From Actinomycetota bacterium (GTDB taxonomy: Bacteria; Actinomycetota; Nitriliruptoria; Nitriliruptorales; Nitriliruptoraceae), in assembly GCA_018335555.1 (NCBI GenBank), contig JAGXST010000343.1:1-45514 (forward strand): a DNA stretch of 45,514 nucleotides, read 5' to 3'. Below, one piece after another: positions 1-8,260 of this stretch; within the stretch, counting starts at the first letter, position 1, and every line of letters starts with the position of its first letter. Under the pieces are notes generated by a model. That model was given only the letters and a program-made list of their open reading frames with translations, ran no database searches and was not told the origin of the DNA. A program made the position numbers and the translations under genes.

Positions 1-1
1 C

Positions 2-451
2 TACATCGGCTCGCCGCTCGTCCTCGACGAGCCGGGGGAGGGGCCGGACCCCGACAGCTTCGAGTACGTGCCGACCGCCCGCCCGGGCGCCCGCCTTCCA
101 CACGTGTGGCTCGACGATGGCACGGCGCTCCAGGACCGGATCGGTTCCGGTTACACCCTGGTCGTCCTCAACGGCCGAGACGTGGCGGCCGACGCGCTCA
201 GCGAGGCGTTCGCGGCGTACGGCGCCCCCTTCGAGGTGGTGTCGGTGCACGCCGCCCATGCCCGACACGTCTATGAACGCGACCTCTTGCTGCTGCGGCC
301 GGACATGCACGTGGTCTGGCGTGGGGACGCCCTGCCCGAGGATGTCACGATGCTCGCGGCGCGCGCGACCGGGCACGCGGGCGAGGAGACCGTGGCCGAC
401 GGGGCCAATGACGAGGCAAGCATGCTCACGGGTACGCTCCGCGGACGCTAA
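2..451 (+). CDS. FAD-dependent aromatic monooxygenase (PheA/TfdB-like), C-terminal part, 5' truncated by window
   Basis: Open frame from window start (YIGSPLVLDEPGEGPDPDSFEYVPTARPGARLPHVWL...LLLRPDMHVVWRGD), typical C-terminal thioredoxin-like domain of aromatic-ring hydroxylases; stop at 449-451. Confidence 0.75.
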   Translation, partial: YIGSPLVLDEPGEGPDPDSFEYVPTARPGARLPHVWLDDGTALQDRIGSGYTLVVLNGRDVAADALSEAFAAYGAPFEVVSVHAAHARHVYERDLLLLRPDMHVVWRGDALPEDVTMLAARATGHAGEETVADGANDEASMLTGTLRGR

Positions 452-506
452 GCCGCCAACTCGGCACTTCCCGCACACTGACATCGTCGGTGGTCCGCGA
501 GACCAC

Positions 507-544
507 TCGGTCAGACGGCTTCGCGTCGGTCAGACGGCTTCGCG
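507..544. repeat. Perfect tandem duplication of a 19-bp unit (tcggtcagacggcttcgcg x2)
   Basis: Read directly: 507-525 and 526-544 identical; overlaps 3' end of the IclR gene. Confidence 0.9.
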
Positions 545-1297
545 CTCGCGAGCCACCCATCGTTCGAGAAGCTGATTCTCGATGTCCCGGCACGTCTTCT
601 CGAGAGCAATCTCGAACTGCCCCAGCCGGTCCTTGAACGGTTCAGCAGCGACGATCGAAACGCTCGCGACGACTTCACGCTGATGGTCGCGGACCGGGCG
701 CGCAACGCTGTAGTACCCGTCATGGCGCTCTTGTCGCCCGTACGCCACACCGCGGCGTCGCACTTGTGCGAGTTCCTGCGTCAGGCGCTCCGGGCTGGTC
801 AAGGTGTGCTCGGTGTAGGAGGACAGGGGCGCGGCGAAATAGGTCTCGCGGAAGCACGGCGGGGCGAATGCGAGCAGTACCTTTCCGACTCCGGTGGCGT
901 GCAGCGGGCCGCGTTCTCCGACGGGGGTCAGGTTGTTCTTCCGATAGCCCACACGTTCGAGATAGAGCACCTCGTTGCCCTCGCGGACAGCGAGCTGAAC
1001 TGGAAGTTGACTGAACGCCGCGAGTCGTAGGATCGGACGCATCGCCGCCTCGTGAAGCCCGCGTCGGAGCGGGGCGAAGCAACCCAGCTCGAACAGTCGC
1101 ATGCTGAGTTGGTACTGGCCCGACTCGGTGACTTCGAGGACGCCAGCCGTCCGCAAGGTGACCAACATGCGATGGGTGCTCGCTCGAGGCGCGTTGAGGA
1201 GTTGGGCGGCTTCAGAGGCTCCGAGTGTCTGGCGCTCGATGAACAGCGACAGAACATCGAACGCTTTAAGGACCGTCGATGCCGAAGGTGTGGACAT
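530..1297 (-). CDS. IclR family transcriptional regulator
   Basis: MSTPSASTVLKAFDVLSLFIERQTLGASEAAQLLNAPRASTHRMLVTLRTAGVLE... winged HTH plus IclR effector domain; internal Met chosen as start. Confidence 0.85.
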   Translation of the reverse strand: MSTPSASTVLKAFDVLSLFIERQTLGASEAAQLLNAPRASTHRMLVTLRTAGVLEVTESGQYQLSMRLFELGCFAPLRRGLHEAAMRPILRLAAFSQLPVQLAVREGNEVLYLERVGYRKNNLTPVGERGPLHATGVGKVLLAFAPPCFRETYFAAPLSSYTEHTLTSPERLTQELAQVRRRGVAYGRQERHDGYYSVARPVRDHQREVVASVSIVAAEPFKDRLGQFEIALEKTCRDIENQLLERWVAREREAV

Positions 1298-1732
1298 TGC
1301 CAGTCTCCCGCTAGGCCGATCCGAGTCAGTCCGCCGCCTTCGAGTTCGCCACGATGGGGCTCGCAATCGCTGGTGGTCGCGTCGTACGCGCTAGCGAGCC
1401 GCCTCGTCCTCCCAACACCCGACAGGCCAGCCGAAGGGATAATATCGGACCATTAACCCGGCCATTGACCACTGGACCGCGAGTGCGCGCTCAGGCCAGC
1501 GCCCATGCGTCTAGCGCTCGCGGTAATCGTGCGGCACCAGCTGAGGGTTCTGAGGCAGGACCTGCTCGGACTCAGATGATGAGACCTCGGGTGCCGTTGC
1601 CTCGGGGGGGGAGGTAGAAGGAGCGGGCAGAGGTGCACGGCATCCCGAGAGCCACCGCGCCGGATGACAGAGTCCTTTGCTTAACGCGTGCGATCTGAGT
1701 CACTGCGGAGGTCATGTCGTGGCGGGGGTCAT

Positions 1733-1815
1733 ATGGAATTCTTGATGGATCTGCACCTCGACTCAAGCTTGTCGATCGATGAGCAAGACCGCCACTGGAG
1801 CAAGGTACGGGTGTC
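1733..1815 (+). pseudogene. Possible remnant of a muconolactone-isomerase-like gene (first ~28 codons only)
   Basis: MEFLMDLHLDSSLSIDEQDRHWSKVR resembles the start of muconolactone delta-isomerase family proteins, then the frame degenerates; preceded by a GGCGGGGGT-like RBS. Confidence 0.25.
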
Positions 1816-2119
1816 ATGGGGGGCCCGTGATCTCTGCAATTGTTATTGCCCGCGAGTTCGGGCGACTCCGCCGATGTCGAGGCCTGCTCCCGCGCCCTCA
1901 GCCAGTGCGGCGGTTGCGCCCAGAAGGCGTGCGCTGAGCTGCGCTCGAGCAGCGGGTCGGCGTCCGTCGCGGCGCTGGCCGCTACCTCATCAACTCGGGG
2001 GCACCGTCGTCACCACCCGGCAAGACGGCCGCCGGCCCGGCAAGCGCGAACCTGGCATCTGGACCGTGTGAACAAGACCGTGCGTACGGCAACGAACCCG
2101 AGAAGAAAGCGAGAACACG

Positions 2120-2944
2120 ATGGATCTCAAGAGCTACGTCGACTCCGAACTGGAAGAGGAAAAGGAGCTGGGGTACTCGCCCTCGGGTGTCTCCGGCAGT
2201 GATGCCAACGGCTACCCCGGCCCGGACGACGTGTATGTCTCCGAGAGCGATGTCAACGCCGAGACGATCACGTTCACAGCCGACGGCGCTGAACAATCGG
2301 CCTACCTGGTTCGTCCCAAGGATGGCGGATCGGCCCCCGTCGTCATCGTGATCCACGAGAACAAGGGCCTGGTGCCCTACATCAAGAACGTCACTCGTCG
2401 TCTGGCCGCCGAAGGCTATGTCGCAATCGCCCCGGACCTGCTGGCCCGCGTCGGCGGGACCGAGAGCTTCGACGGCGGCGAGGCCGCGATCGCGGCGATC
2501 CGTGATCTCGACCCGCAGGGCATCGTCGACGACGTCCGGGCGACGCTGACCGAGGTCTCGAGCCTCGACGGTGTCGACGCGGACAAGGCTGGCATCATCG
2601 GCTTCTGTTTCGGTGGCGGCGTCGCCTGGCGGGTGCTGACCCAGGAGCCGCGCCTGTCAGCCGGCGTGCCCTTCTACGGCCCGACGCCGGACGAGGAGGC
2701 GGTGCCCGACATCCAGGCGCCTGTGCTCGGGATCTACGGGGAACTCGACGAACGCATCACGTCGATGCTCCCCGGAATCCGCGACGCGATGGAGAAGCAC
2801 GGCAAGGAGTTCGGCGCCGTTGTGATGCCCGACGCCGGCCACGCCTTCCACAACGACACCAACCCGGACCGGTACAACCCTGATGCCGCAGCCAAGGCAT
2901 GGCGGACCGCCGTCGACTTCCTGGACGACACCATCAAGTCCTGA
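2120..2944 (+). CDS. Dienelactone hydrolase family protein
   Basis: VVIVIHENKGLVPYIKNVTRRLAAEGYVAIAPDLL...IIGFCFGGGVAW...DAGHAFHND; alpha/beta hydrolase with Cys nucleophile motif GFCFGG. Confidence 0.92.
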   Translation: MDLKSYVDSELEEEKELGYSPSGVSGSDANGYPGPDDVYVSESDVNAETITFTADGAEQSAYLVRPKDGGSAPVVIVIHENKGLVPYIKNVTRRLAAEGYVAIAPDLLARVGGTESFDGGEAAIAAIRDLDPQGIVDDVRATLTEVSSLDGVDADKAGIIGFCFGGGVAWRVLTQEPRLSAGVPFYGPTPDEEAVPDIQAPVLGIYGELDERITSMLPGIRDAMEKHGKEFGAVVMPDAGHAFHNDTNPDRYNPDAAAKAWRTAVDFLDDTIKS

Positions 2945-2960
2945 GGCTATGCCGGAAGCC

Positions 2961-3009
2961 ACCGGACGCACGCCGCCGGATACTCCCAGACGGGCGGCGT
3001 GCGTCCGGT
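2961..3009. terminator. Strong stem-loop, probable terminator after dienelactone hydrolase
   Basis: accggacgcacgccgcc ... ggcggcgtgcgtccggt, 17-bp perfect inverted repeat, 15-nt loop. Confidence 0.65.
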
Positions 3010-3162
3010 CCGGCGCGAGGGCGACCAGAGGTTCCCGAGGCACGAAGGGTGGTCACAGCGTGAACGGAGTCCATCATCACCGGTTGATTCCGTTCTGGGG
3101 GCTCCGGCCACGACGCGACACGGCGAGCCGCGCGGAGTAGTCACCTCGCCGCAACGGCGTTA

Positions 3163-3173
3163 TGGTCCTACCG
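3163..3173. promoter_or_regulatory. TGGT-N3-ACCA-like operator (TGGTCCTACCG)
   Basis: Upstream of MFS at 3224; one mismatch to palindrome. Confidence 0.5.
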
Positions 3174-3223
3174 AACGTCCGCGTGCAGGTGTCGTCGGGC
3201 ACCGGGCCTCACCGAAGAGCGTC

Positions 3224-4429
3224 ATGCGTCCGCCACCAGGATCCGAGGCCGATGGCCGGGTCGGCTATCTGGATGTCCTTCGGACCCGTTGGTCGTTGGT
3301 GTCGGCTGCCACGCTGCTGTACTGGACGGGTGCGCACGCGCTGCGTCCGTTGCTGCCGCTGCGTCTCGATGCACTGGGGGCGAACGAGGCCGTCATCGGG
3401 TTGGTGCTGGCGCTGTTTCCCTTGAGCGCGCTCGGACTGGCGATCCCAGGCGGTCGGTTCGTCGACCGTGTCGGGGTCCGCCGCGTCCTGCTCGGCGGGT
3501 TCGGTGGCATGACGCTGCTCGGACTCGGGTTCGCCCGGTCGACGTCCATCCCGGCGTTGGCGCTGCTGACCGCCGGCATCGGACTGGCCGAGCTCGCGAC
3601 CTGGATCTCGCTGCAGTCGATGGCCAGCGCCGGGGGGACCGGCCGCTTCCTCACCAGGCAGTTGGCGGTGTTCTCCCTCGCCTGGGGTGTCGGCCTTGCG
3701 GTCGGTCCCGTCATCGGCGCCGCGCTCTACGACCGTCTCGGGTTCGGTGCGGTGGGGCTGTTCTACCTGGTGTGCGGTGCCGTCTCGGTGGTGATGATCG
3801 CCCTCGGTCCGCGCGTGGCGGTCGTCGCGAGGGCTGCGCCAGGCTCGATACGCAGCGGTGTCAGCACGATGTGGGGGTCAGGGCCGGTGCGCGCCACGCT
3901 GCTGTCGAGTTTCGTGGCACTGTTCGTCGGTGGCGTGAAGGGATCGTTCCTCCCCCTTTACCTCGAGCGCGCCGGACTGTCGATTCCCCGCATCGGTGTG
4001 CTCCTGTCGGTCATGGGGGTCGCCTCCCTGGCCGTGCGGGTACCCCTGCCATGGCTGTTGCGGCGGGCCGGCGCCCGCACCGTGCTGCTCGCGAGCATGT
4101 GGCTCGCCGTGCTCCCGATGACCCTGGTGCCCTTCGCCGACGGGTTCGCGGCGTGGCTGGTGCTCACGACGCTGAGCAGCATCGGGCTCGGTGTCAACCC
4201 GCCGGTGACGGTCGAACTCATGGCCCGCTACACCGATCCGACCGAACGCGGCCTGGCGATGGGCCTGCGCCTGACGGCCAACCGCATCGGGCAGGTGATC
4301 CAGCCGGCACTGTTCGGCGGCATGGTCGCGGTGAGCGGCTTCCTCGGCGCGTTCGCTGCCGGCGGGGCGTTGCTCGCGGGTATCACGGTGTGGGCCCACC
4401 GCGTCAGGTTCTCCGAGCCGACCGGCTGA
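3224..4429 (+). CDS. MFS transporter
   Basis: 12-TM-like hydrophobic protein, FVDRVGVRRVLLGGFGGM MFS loop; internal ATG 3224 chosen (upstream operator). Confidence 0.85.
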   Translation: MRPPPGSEADGRVGYLDVLRTRWSLVSAATLLYWTGAHALRPLLPLRLDALGANEAVIGLVLALFPLSALGLAIPGGRFVDRVGVRRVLLGGFGGMTLLGLGFARSTSIPALALLTAGIGLAELATWISLQSMASAGGTGRFLTRQLAVFSLAWGVGLAVGPVIGAALYDRLGFGAVGLFYLVCGAVSVVMIALGPRVAVVARAAPGSIRSGVSTMWGSGPVRATLLSSFVALFVGGVKGSFLPLYLERAGLSIPRIGVLLSVMGVASLAVRVPLPWLLRRAGARTVLLASMWLAVLPMTLVPFADGFAAWLVLTTLSSIGLGVNPPVTVELMARYTDPTERGLAMGLRLTANRIGQVIQPALFGGMVAVSGFLGAFAAGGALLAGITVWAHRVRFSEPTG

Positions 4430-4529
4430 GCATGGCCGGCCGTGCCCGACCGGCGCGTGTCCCGCTCGACTACGTGAGGTGCGTGCCCAACTGTTTGGGA
4501 CGATGGGCCTCCTATTGTGTTGGCTCCAC

Positions 4530-4705
4530 ATGTCTGAGAGGTCGACAGCGAGCATCGTCGTCGGCTACGTCGACAATGCCGCCGAGAACGCCGCGCCAGG
4601 GCGGGGATGGCCGAGGCGGCACTGTGCGGGGCGCCGGTCCGCGTACGAGACGTGGTCCGGGTCGGTACCAACGACGAGTCGGTCGAGTCCTTCCTGATCC
4701 GAGTT
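4530..4705 (+). pseudogene. Truncated, frameshifted universal stress protein (UspA) copy
   Basis: 4530 frame: MSERSTASIVVGYVDNAAENAA, then 4607 frame: MAEAALCGAPVRVRDVVRVGTNDESVES; parallels intact UspA at 5971 (MNIVIGYVDNAAGNAALRVGLSEAALRGAAVRVRHVVRVGTHNEPPES) with a 1-nt deletion near 4584-4595 and no 3' half. Confidence 0.8.
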
Positions 4706-4728
4706 GCGTGCCCGACGGGGGCGGCACC

Positions 4729-5958
4729 TTGTCCACACGGCTTCCGCCACTGCTGCGCCACCGCGAGTTCAACCTGTACTGGGCAGGAGTCGCACTGTCC
4801 CAGATCGGCGTCCGCGGAACCACCGCGGTCAACCTCTTCCACGTCTACGACCTGACGGGTTCCACCGCGCTGGTCGGTGTCGTCGGACTCGTCCAGGGCA
4901 TCGCGGTCGTGGTCCTGTCTCCGCTCGGCGGTGCCTACGCGGATCGGGTCGACCGGCGACGGTTGCTGCAGATGACGCAGGTCGTGTCGCTGCTGGCGAG
5001 CCTCGCGCTCGCCGTGCTCTCGCTGGGCGGGGCGATCGTCGTGTGGCACATCTATGTGGCCGTGTTGGTCAACACGGCCGCCTCCACGTTCGATCACCCG
5101 ACTCGGACCGCGCTGATCCCCGCCCTCGTCCCGCGGGCGTTGCTGCCGCAGGCCTTCGCCCTGGTGAACCCGACCCGCGAACTCGCCATCCTGATCGGAC
5201 CGGCCCTGGGTGGGCTGCTGCTCGCCTTCAGGGGGCCCGCGGCCATGTACCTCTTCGACGCGGCCACCTACGTGCTGCTGATCGCGGTGCTCGCGAGGTT
5301 ACGCGTGCCGCCGTTGGACGTCGCCGAGGCGAAGGCGACACCCGTGCTGCGCAGCATGCGCGAGGGGGCGAGCTACCTGCGTCGGCGCCCGCTCATCGGG
5401 CAGCTGGTCTCGCTCGATCTCTCGACGACTCTGCTGGCCGGCTGGCGGGTCATCCTGCCTGCCCTGGCCGTCGACATCCTCGGCGCAGGAGAGGTCGCGT
5501 ACGGACTGTTGGCGGCAGCCCCGTCCGCCGGCGCCCTCCTCGGAACCGCGGCCATCCTGCCGCTGGTGCTGCGGGCACCCGCCGGCCCGCTCGTCCTGGC
5601 CGGCACGGGCGCATACGGACTGGCATGCATCGCGCTCGCCCGCGCCCCGAGCCTGAACCTGGCCCTGCTCGCCGGATTGGGAATCGGAGCGATGGACGCG
5701 CTGGCCAGCGCCATCCGCCAGGCAGCCGTGCAGCTCGAGACGCCGGACGCCATGCGAGGTCGGGTCACCTCGCTGGTGCAGGTGGCGTCGCGAGGTGGAC
5801 CGGCGCTCGGCGACGCCAACGTCGGGTGGATGGCAGCGCTGATGGGACCGGCCGCAGCCTTGACACTCGGAGGGGTCGTCCCGATGGTGTACGCCACGTG
5901 CATGGCGGTGTTCGGGACCCGGGTGCGCTCGTATCGGGTCGTCGAGAATTCCCCCTGA
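4729..5958 (+). CDS. MFS transporter (MFS_3/EntS-like)
   Basis: LSTRLPPLLRHREFNLYWAGVALSQIG...GGAYADRVDRRRLLQ...QLETPDAMRGRVTSLVQVASRGGPALGD; TTG start inferred. Confidence 0.85.
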   Translation: MSTRLPPLLRHREFNLYWAGVALSQIGVRGTTAVNLFHVYDLTGSTALVGVVGLVQGIAVVVLSPLGGAYADRVDRRRLLQMTQVVSLLASLALAVLSLGGAIVVWHIYVAVLVNTAASTFDHPTRTALIPALVPRALLPQAFALVNPTRELAILIGPALGGLLLAFRGPAAMYLFDAATYVLLIAVLARLRVPPLDVAEAKATPVLRSMREGASYLRRRPLIGQLVSLDLSTTLLAGWRVILPALAVDILGAGEVAYGLLAAAPSAGALLGTAAILPLVLRAPAGPLVLAGTGAYGLACIALARAPSLNLALLAGLGIGAMDALASAIRQAAVQLETPDAMRGRVTSLVQVASRGGPALGDANVGWMAALMGPAAALTLGGVVPMVYATCMAVFGTRVRSYRVVENSP

Positions 5959-5970
5959 TCGGAGATCGAG

Positions 5971-6381
5971 ATGAACATCGTCATCGGCTACGTCGACAAC
6001 GCGGCCGGAAACGCGGCGCTACGGGTGGGGTTGAGCGAGGCGGCGCTGCGCGGGGCGGCGGTACGCGTGCGACACGTGGTCCGGGTCGGTACCCACAACG
6101 AGCCGCCCGAGTCGATCGAGCGGATGCGCGGACGGCTGGAGCAGATCACCCGGCAGATCGCCTCGCAAGGGCTCGTCGGCGACGCCGAACTGCTGCTCGA
6201 ACGGGGCGAACCTGCCGACGCGATCCTCGACGAGGTTGTTCGGCTGCGCGCCGATCTGTTGGTGATCGGCTCCCGCCGACGCAGCCGGGTCGGCAAGCTG
6301 CTGCTCGGGAGCACGTCGCAACAGCTCGTGCTGCGGGCTCCCTGCGCCGTGCTGTCCTTGAGGCCGTCCGCCTCGCCTTGA
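5971..6381 (+). CDS. Universal stress protein UspA family
   Basis: MNIVIGYVDNAAGN...DLLVIGSRRRSRVGKLLLGSTSQQLVLRAPCAVL; G-x2-G-x9-G(S/T) nucleotide-binding motif. Confidence 0.9.
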   Translation: MNIVIGYVDNAAGNAALRVGLSEAALRGAAVRVRHVVRVGTHNEPPESIERMRGRLEQITRQIASQGLVGDAELLLERGEPADAILDEVVRLRADLLVIGSRRRSRVGKLLLGSTSQQLVLRAPCAVLSLRPSASP

Positions 6382-6402
6382 CCCGTTCCCCGTGACGTCA
6401 TA

Positions 6403-6413
6403 AGGTCATACCA
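6403..6413. promoter_or_regulatory. TGGT-N3-ACCA-like operator (AGGTCATACCA)
   Basis: 39 bp upstream of tctC-like ATG 6452. Confidence 0.5.
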
Positions 6414-6451
6414 TTCCACCCTTAACGGGCTCATCATCGCGAGGGAGCGGC

Positions 6452-7537
6452 ATGCGTTATCTGAAGAAGGGACGCCTGAACAAGACCGTCGGTGTCATGG
6501 CGGCGTTCGGGCTGATGTTGGCGGCTTGCGGAGGCGACGGCGACACCGCGACGCCCGCCGAGGATGCCGAGGAGTCACCCGACGCGGGTGCTGACGGCGA
6601 CGCCGACGGCGGGGGCGAGGGCCTGCTCGCCGGACAGACCATCACGTTCGTCGTCGGCGTGAGCCCGGGCGGCGGGTACGACTCGTACGCCCGCATGATC
6701 GCGCCCTTCCTCGCCGAGGAGCTCGGGGCCAACGTCGTCGTCGACAACCAGCCCGGCGCCGGTGGGCTCGTCTCGCTGAACAACCTCTACGCGGCCGAGC
6801 CGGACGGCACCACGATCGCGCTCGCCAACGGTTCCGGCACGGGCGGCAACGTGCTGGCCGGTGCCGAGGGCATGGAGTTCGAGTACGGCGAGTTCAGCGC
6901 GCTCGGCCGAGTGGCCGGCGAGCCGAAGGTGCTCGTCGCCTCGGCAGCCTCCGGCTACGAGTCGATGGAGGACCTGCTGGCCGACCCGGAGGGCTTCCGC
7001 TACGGAACGACCGGCCCGGGCGGCTCGACCCACACCGACGCCCAGCTCCTGCGTGCCAGCCTCGGCATCCCGGGCGACCTCGTGTCCGGCTTCGACGGCA
7101 GCGAGGAGATCGGTCTGGCCCTCGCCGCCAACGAACTGCAAGGCACCATCGGCACCCTCGACAGCCACGTCCCCGACATCGAAGCCGGCGACCAGGTCCC
7201 GATCGCGATGATCGCCGCCGAACGCGCCGAAGACTTCCCCGACGTGCCGACCGTGCTCGAATTCGTCGACGACGAGGACCGTCGCGTCATCGCCGAGACG
7301 CACATCGCCGTGATCGACCTCGGCCGAGCGCTGCTGGCGCCTCCGGGAATGCCCGACGACATCCTCGCCGAGTTGCGGCAGGCGATCGAGAACGTCTTCA
7401 CCAGCGAGGAGTTCCTCGCGGAGGCGGCGTCGCAGAACCGGCCGATCGGCTACCTGACCGGTGAAGAACTGGCCGAGCGGATCCAGGTCGTGGTCAACGC
7501 GCCCGAGTCGGTGTTCGAGGCCCTGCAGCAGCAGTAG
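6452..7537 (+). CDS. Tripartite tricarboxylate transporter substrate-binding protein (TctC/Bug family), lipoprotein
   Basis: Lipobox LAACGGDG; ITFVVGVSPGGGYDSYARMIAPFLAEELGANVVVDNQPGAGGLVSLNNLYAAEPDGTT. Confidence 0.93.
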   Translation: MRYLKKGRLNKTVGVMAAFGLMLAACGGDGDTATPAEDAEESPDAGADGDADGGGEGLLAGQTITFVVGVSPGGGYDSYARMIAPFLAEELGANVVVDNQPGAGGLVSLNNLYAAEPDGTTIALANGSGTGGNVLAGAEGMEFEYGEFSALGRVAGEPKVLVASAASGYESMEDLLADPEGFRYGTTGPGGSTHTDAQLLRASLGIPGDLVSGFDGSEEIGLALAANELQGTIGTLDSHVPDIEAGDQVPIAMIAAERAEDFPDVPTVLEFVDDEDRRVIAETHIAVIDLGRALLAPPGMPDDILAELRQAIENVFTSEEFLAEAASQNRPIGYLTGEELAERIQVVVNAPESVFEALQQQ

Positions 7538-7549
7538 GACCTTCCGGTA

Positions 7550-7585
7550 GCAGGGGTGGTGCGGCAGTATCCGCACCACCCCTGC
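7550..7585. terminator. Stem-loop between tctC-like and tctB-like genes
   Basis: gcaggggtggtgcgg-cagtat-ccgcaccacccctgc, perfect 15-bp stem, 6-nt loop, no obvious T-tract. Confidence 0.6.
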
Positions 7586-7632
7586 GGATACCGGATGTCA
7601 GCGGCGGTGCCGCGAGTCGAGGAGCAGCGCGA

Positions 7633-8202
7633 ATGGGTGGTCACGAGGTGGCGGCGGTCGGGCTGCGGCGCTGGACACCCTTGATCTTCGCACTCGCGCT
7701 GCTGGCGGCGGTCGGCTGGATGGTCTTCGTCGCGCTCGACTTCAGCGAACAGGCCCGTCGCATCCCGCTGGTCATCGGTGGGCCGACCGTGGCGCTGATC
7801 GCGATGCAGGTGATCCGCGTCGCCGCGTCACGCCCGGACCCGAGCCTCGAGGACGACACCGAGTTGGCCCGGCACGCTTCCGAGGCGGCCCACGTGCCGG
7901 AGCCGACGGCCACGGCGGCGGCGACCGAGCAACCGGTGGCAGCGCCCAGCAGGCGCGCCGAGGGGACCACGGGCCTGAAGTCCATCGGCTGGGTGCTGTT
8001 CCTGGGGGTGTCGGTGCTGTTGGTCGGCCTGCTCCCGACGGTGCCACTCTTCGCGGCCGTGTTCATGCGCCGCTACGGCCGTGAACCCTGGTGGCTCATC
8101 GGCCTGACGGTGGCCGGGACGCTGGCCGTGATCTACGGCTTCTTCATCCGCGTGCTCGAGGTCCGGATCTTCAACGGCTATCTGTGGGAGTGGCTCTCAT
8201 GA
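7633..8202 (+). CDS. TctB family small permease subunit
   Basis: Four hydrophobic segments, position between TctC and TctA. Confidence 0.75.
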   Translation: MGGHEVAAVGLRRWTPLIFALALLAAVGWMVFVALDFSEQARRIPLVIGGPTVALIAMQVIRVAASRPDPSLEDDTELARHASEAAHVPEPTATAAATEQPVAAPSRRAEGTTGLKSIGWVLFLGVSVLLVGLLPTVPLFAAVFMRRYGREPWWLIGLTVAGTLAVIYGFFIRVLEVRIFNGYLWEWLS

Positions 8203-8260
8203 GGCGCCATGATCACGACGGCCGCAGTGGCGCCGGGACCCCGGCCGGGGAGCACCGCTG

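Noticed and set aside
490-506. gtggtccgcgagaccac inverted repeat as a regulon operator
   Set aside because: Different spacing (5 nt between half-sites) and located between 3' gene ends rather than at a promoter.
1830-2080. Transposase remnant
   Set aside because: No frame gave a convincing transposase motif and no terminal inverted repeats were seen.
3289-4728. N-terminal half of the long + ORF 3289..5958 as coding
   Set aside because: Arg/Gly/Pro-rich shadow frame of the real MFS gene at 3224-4429; only the part from ~4729 encodes a recognisable MFS protein.
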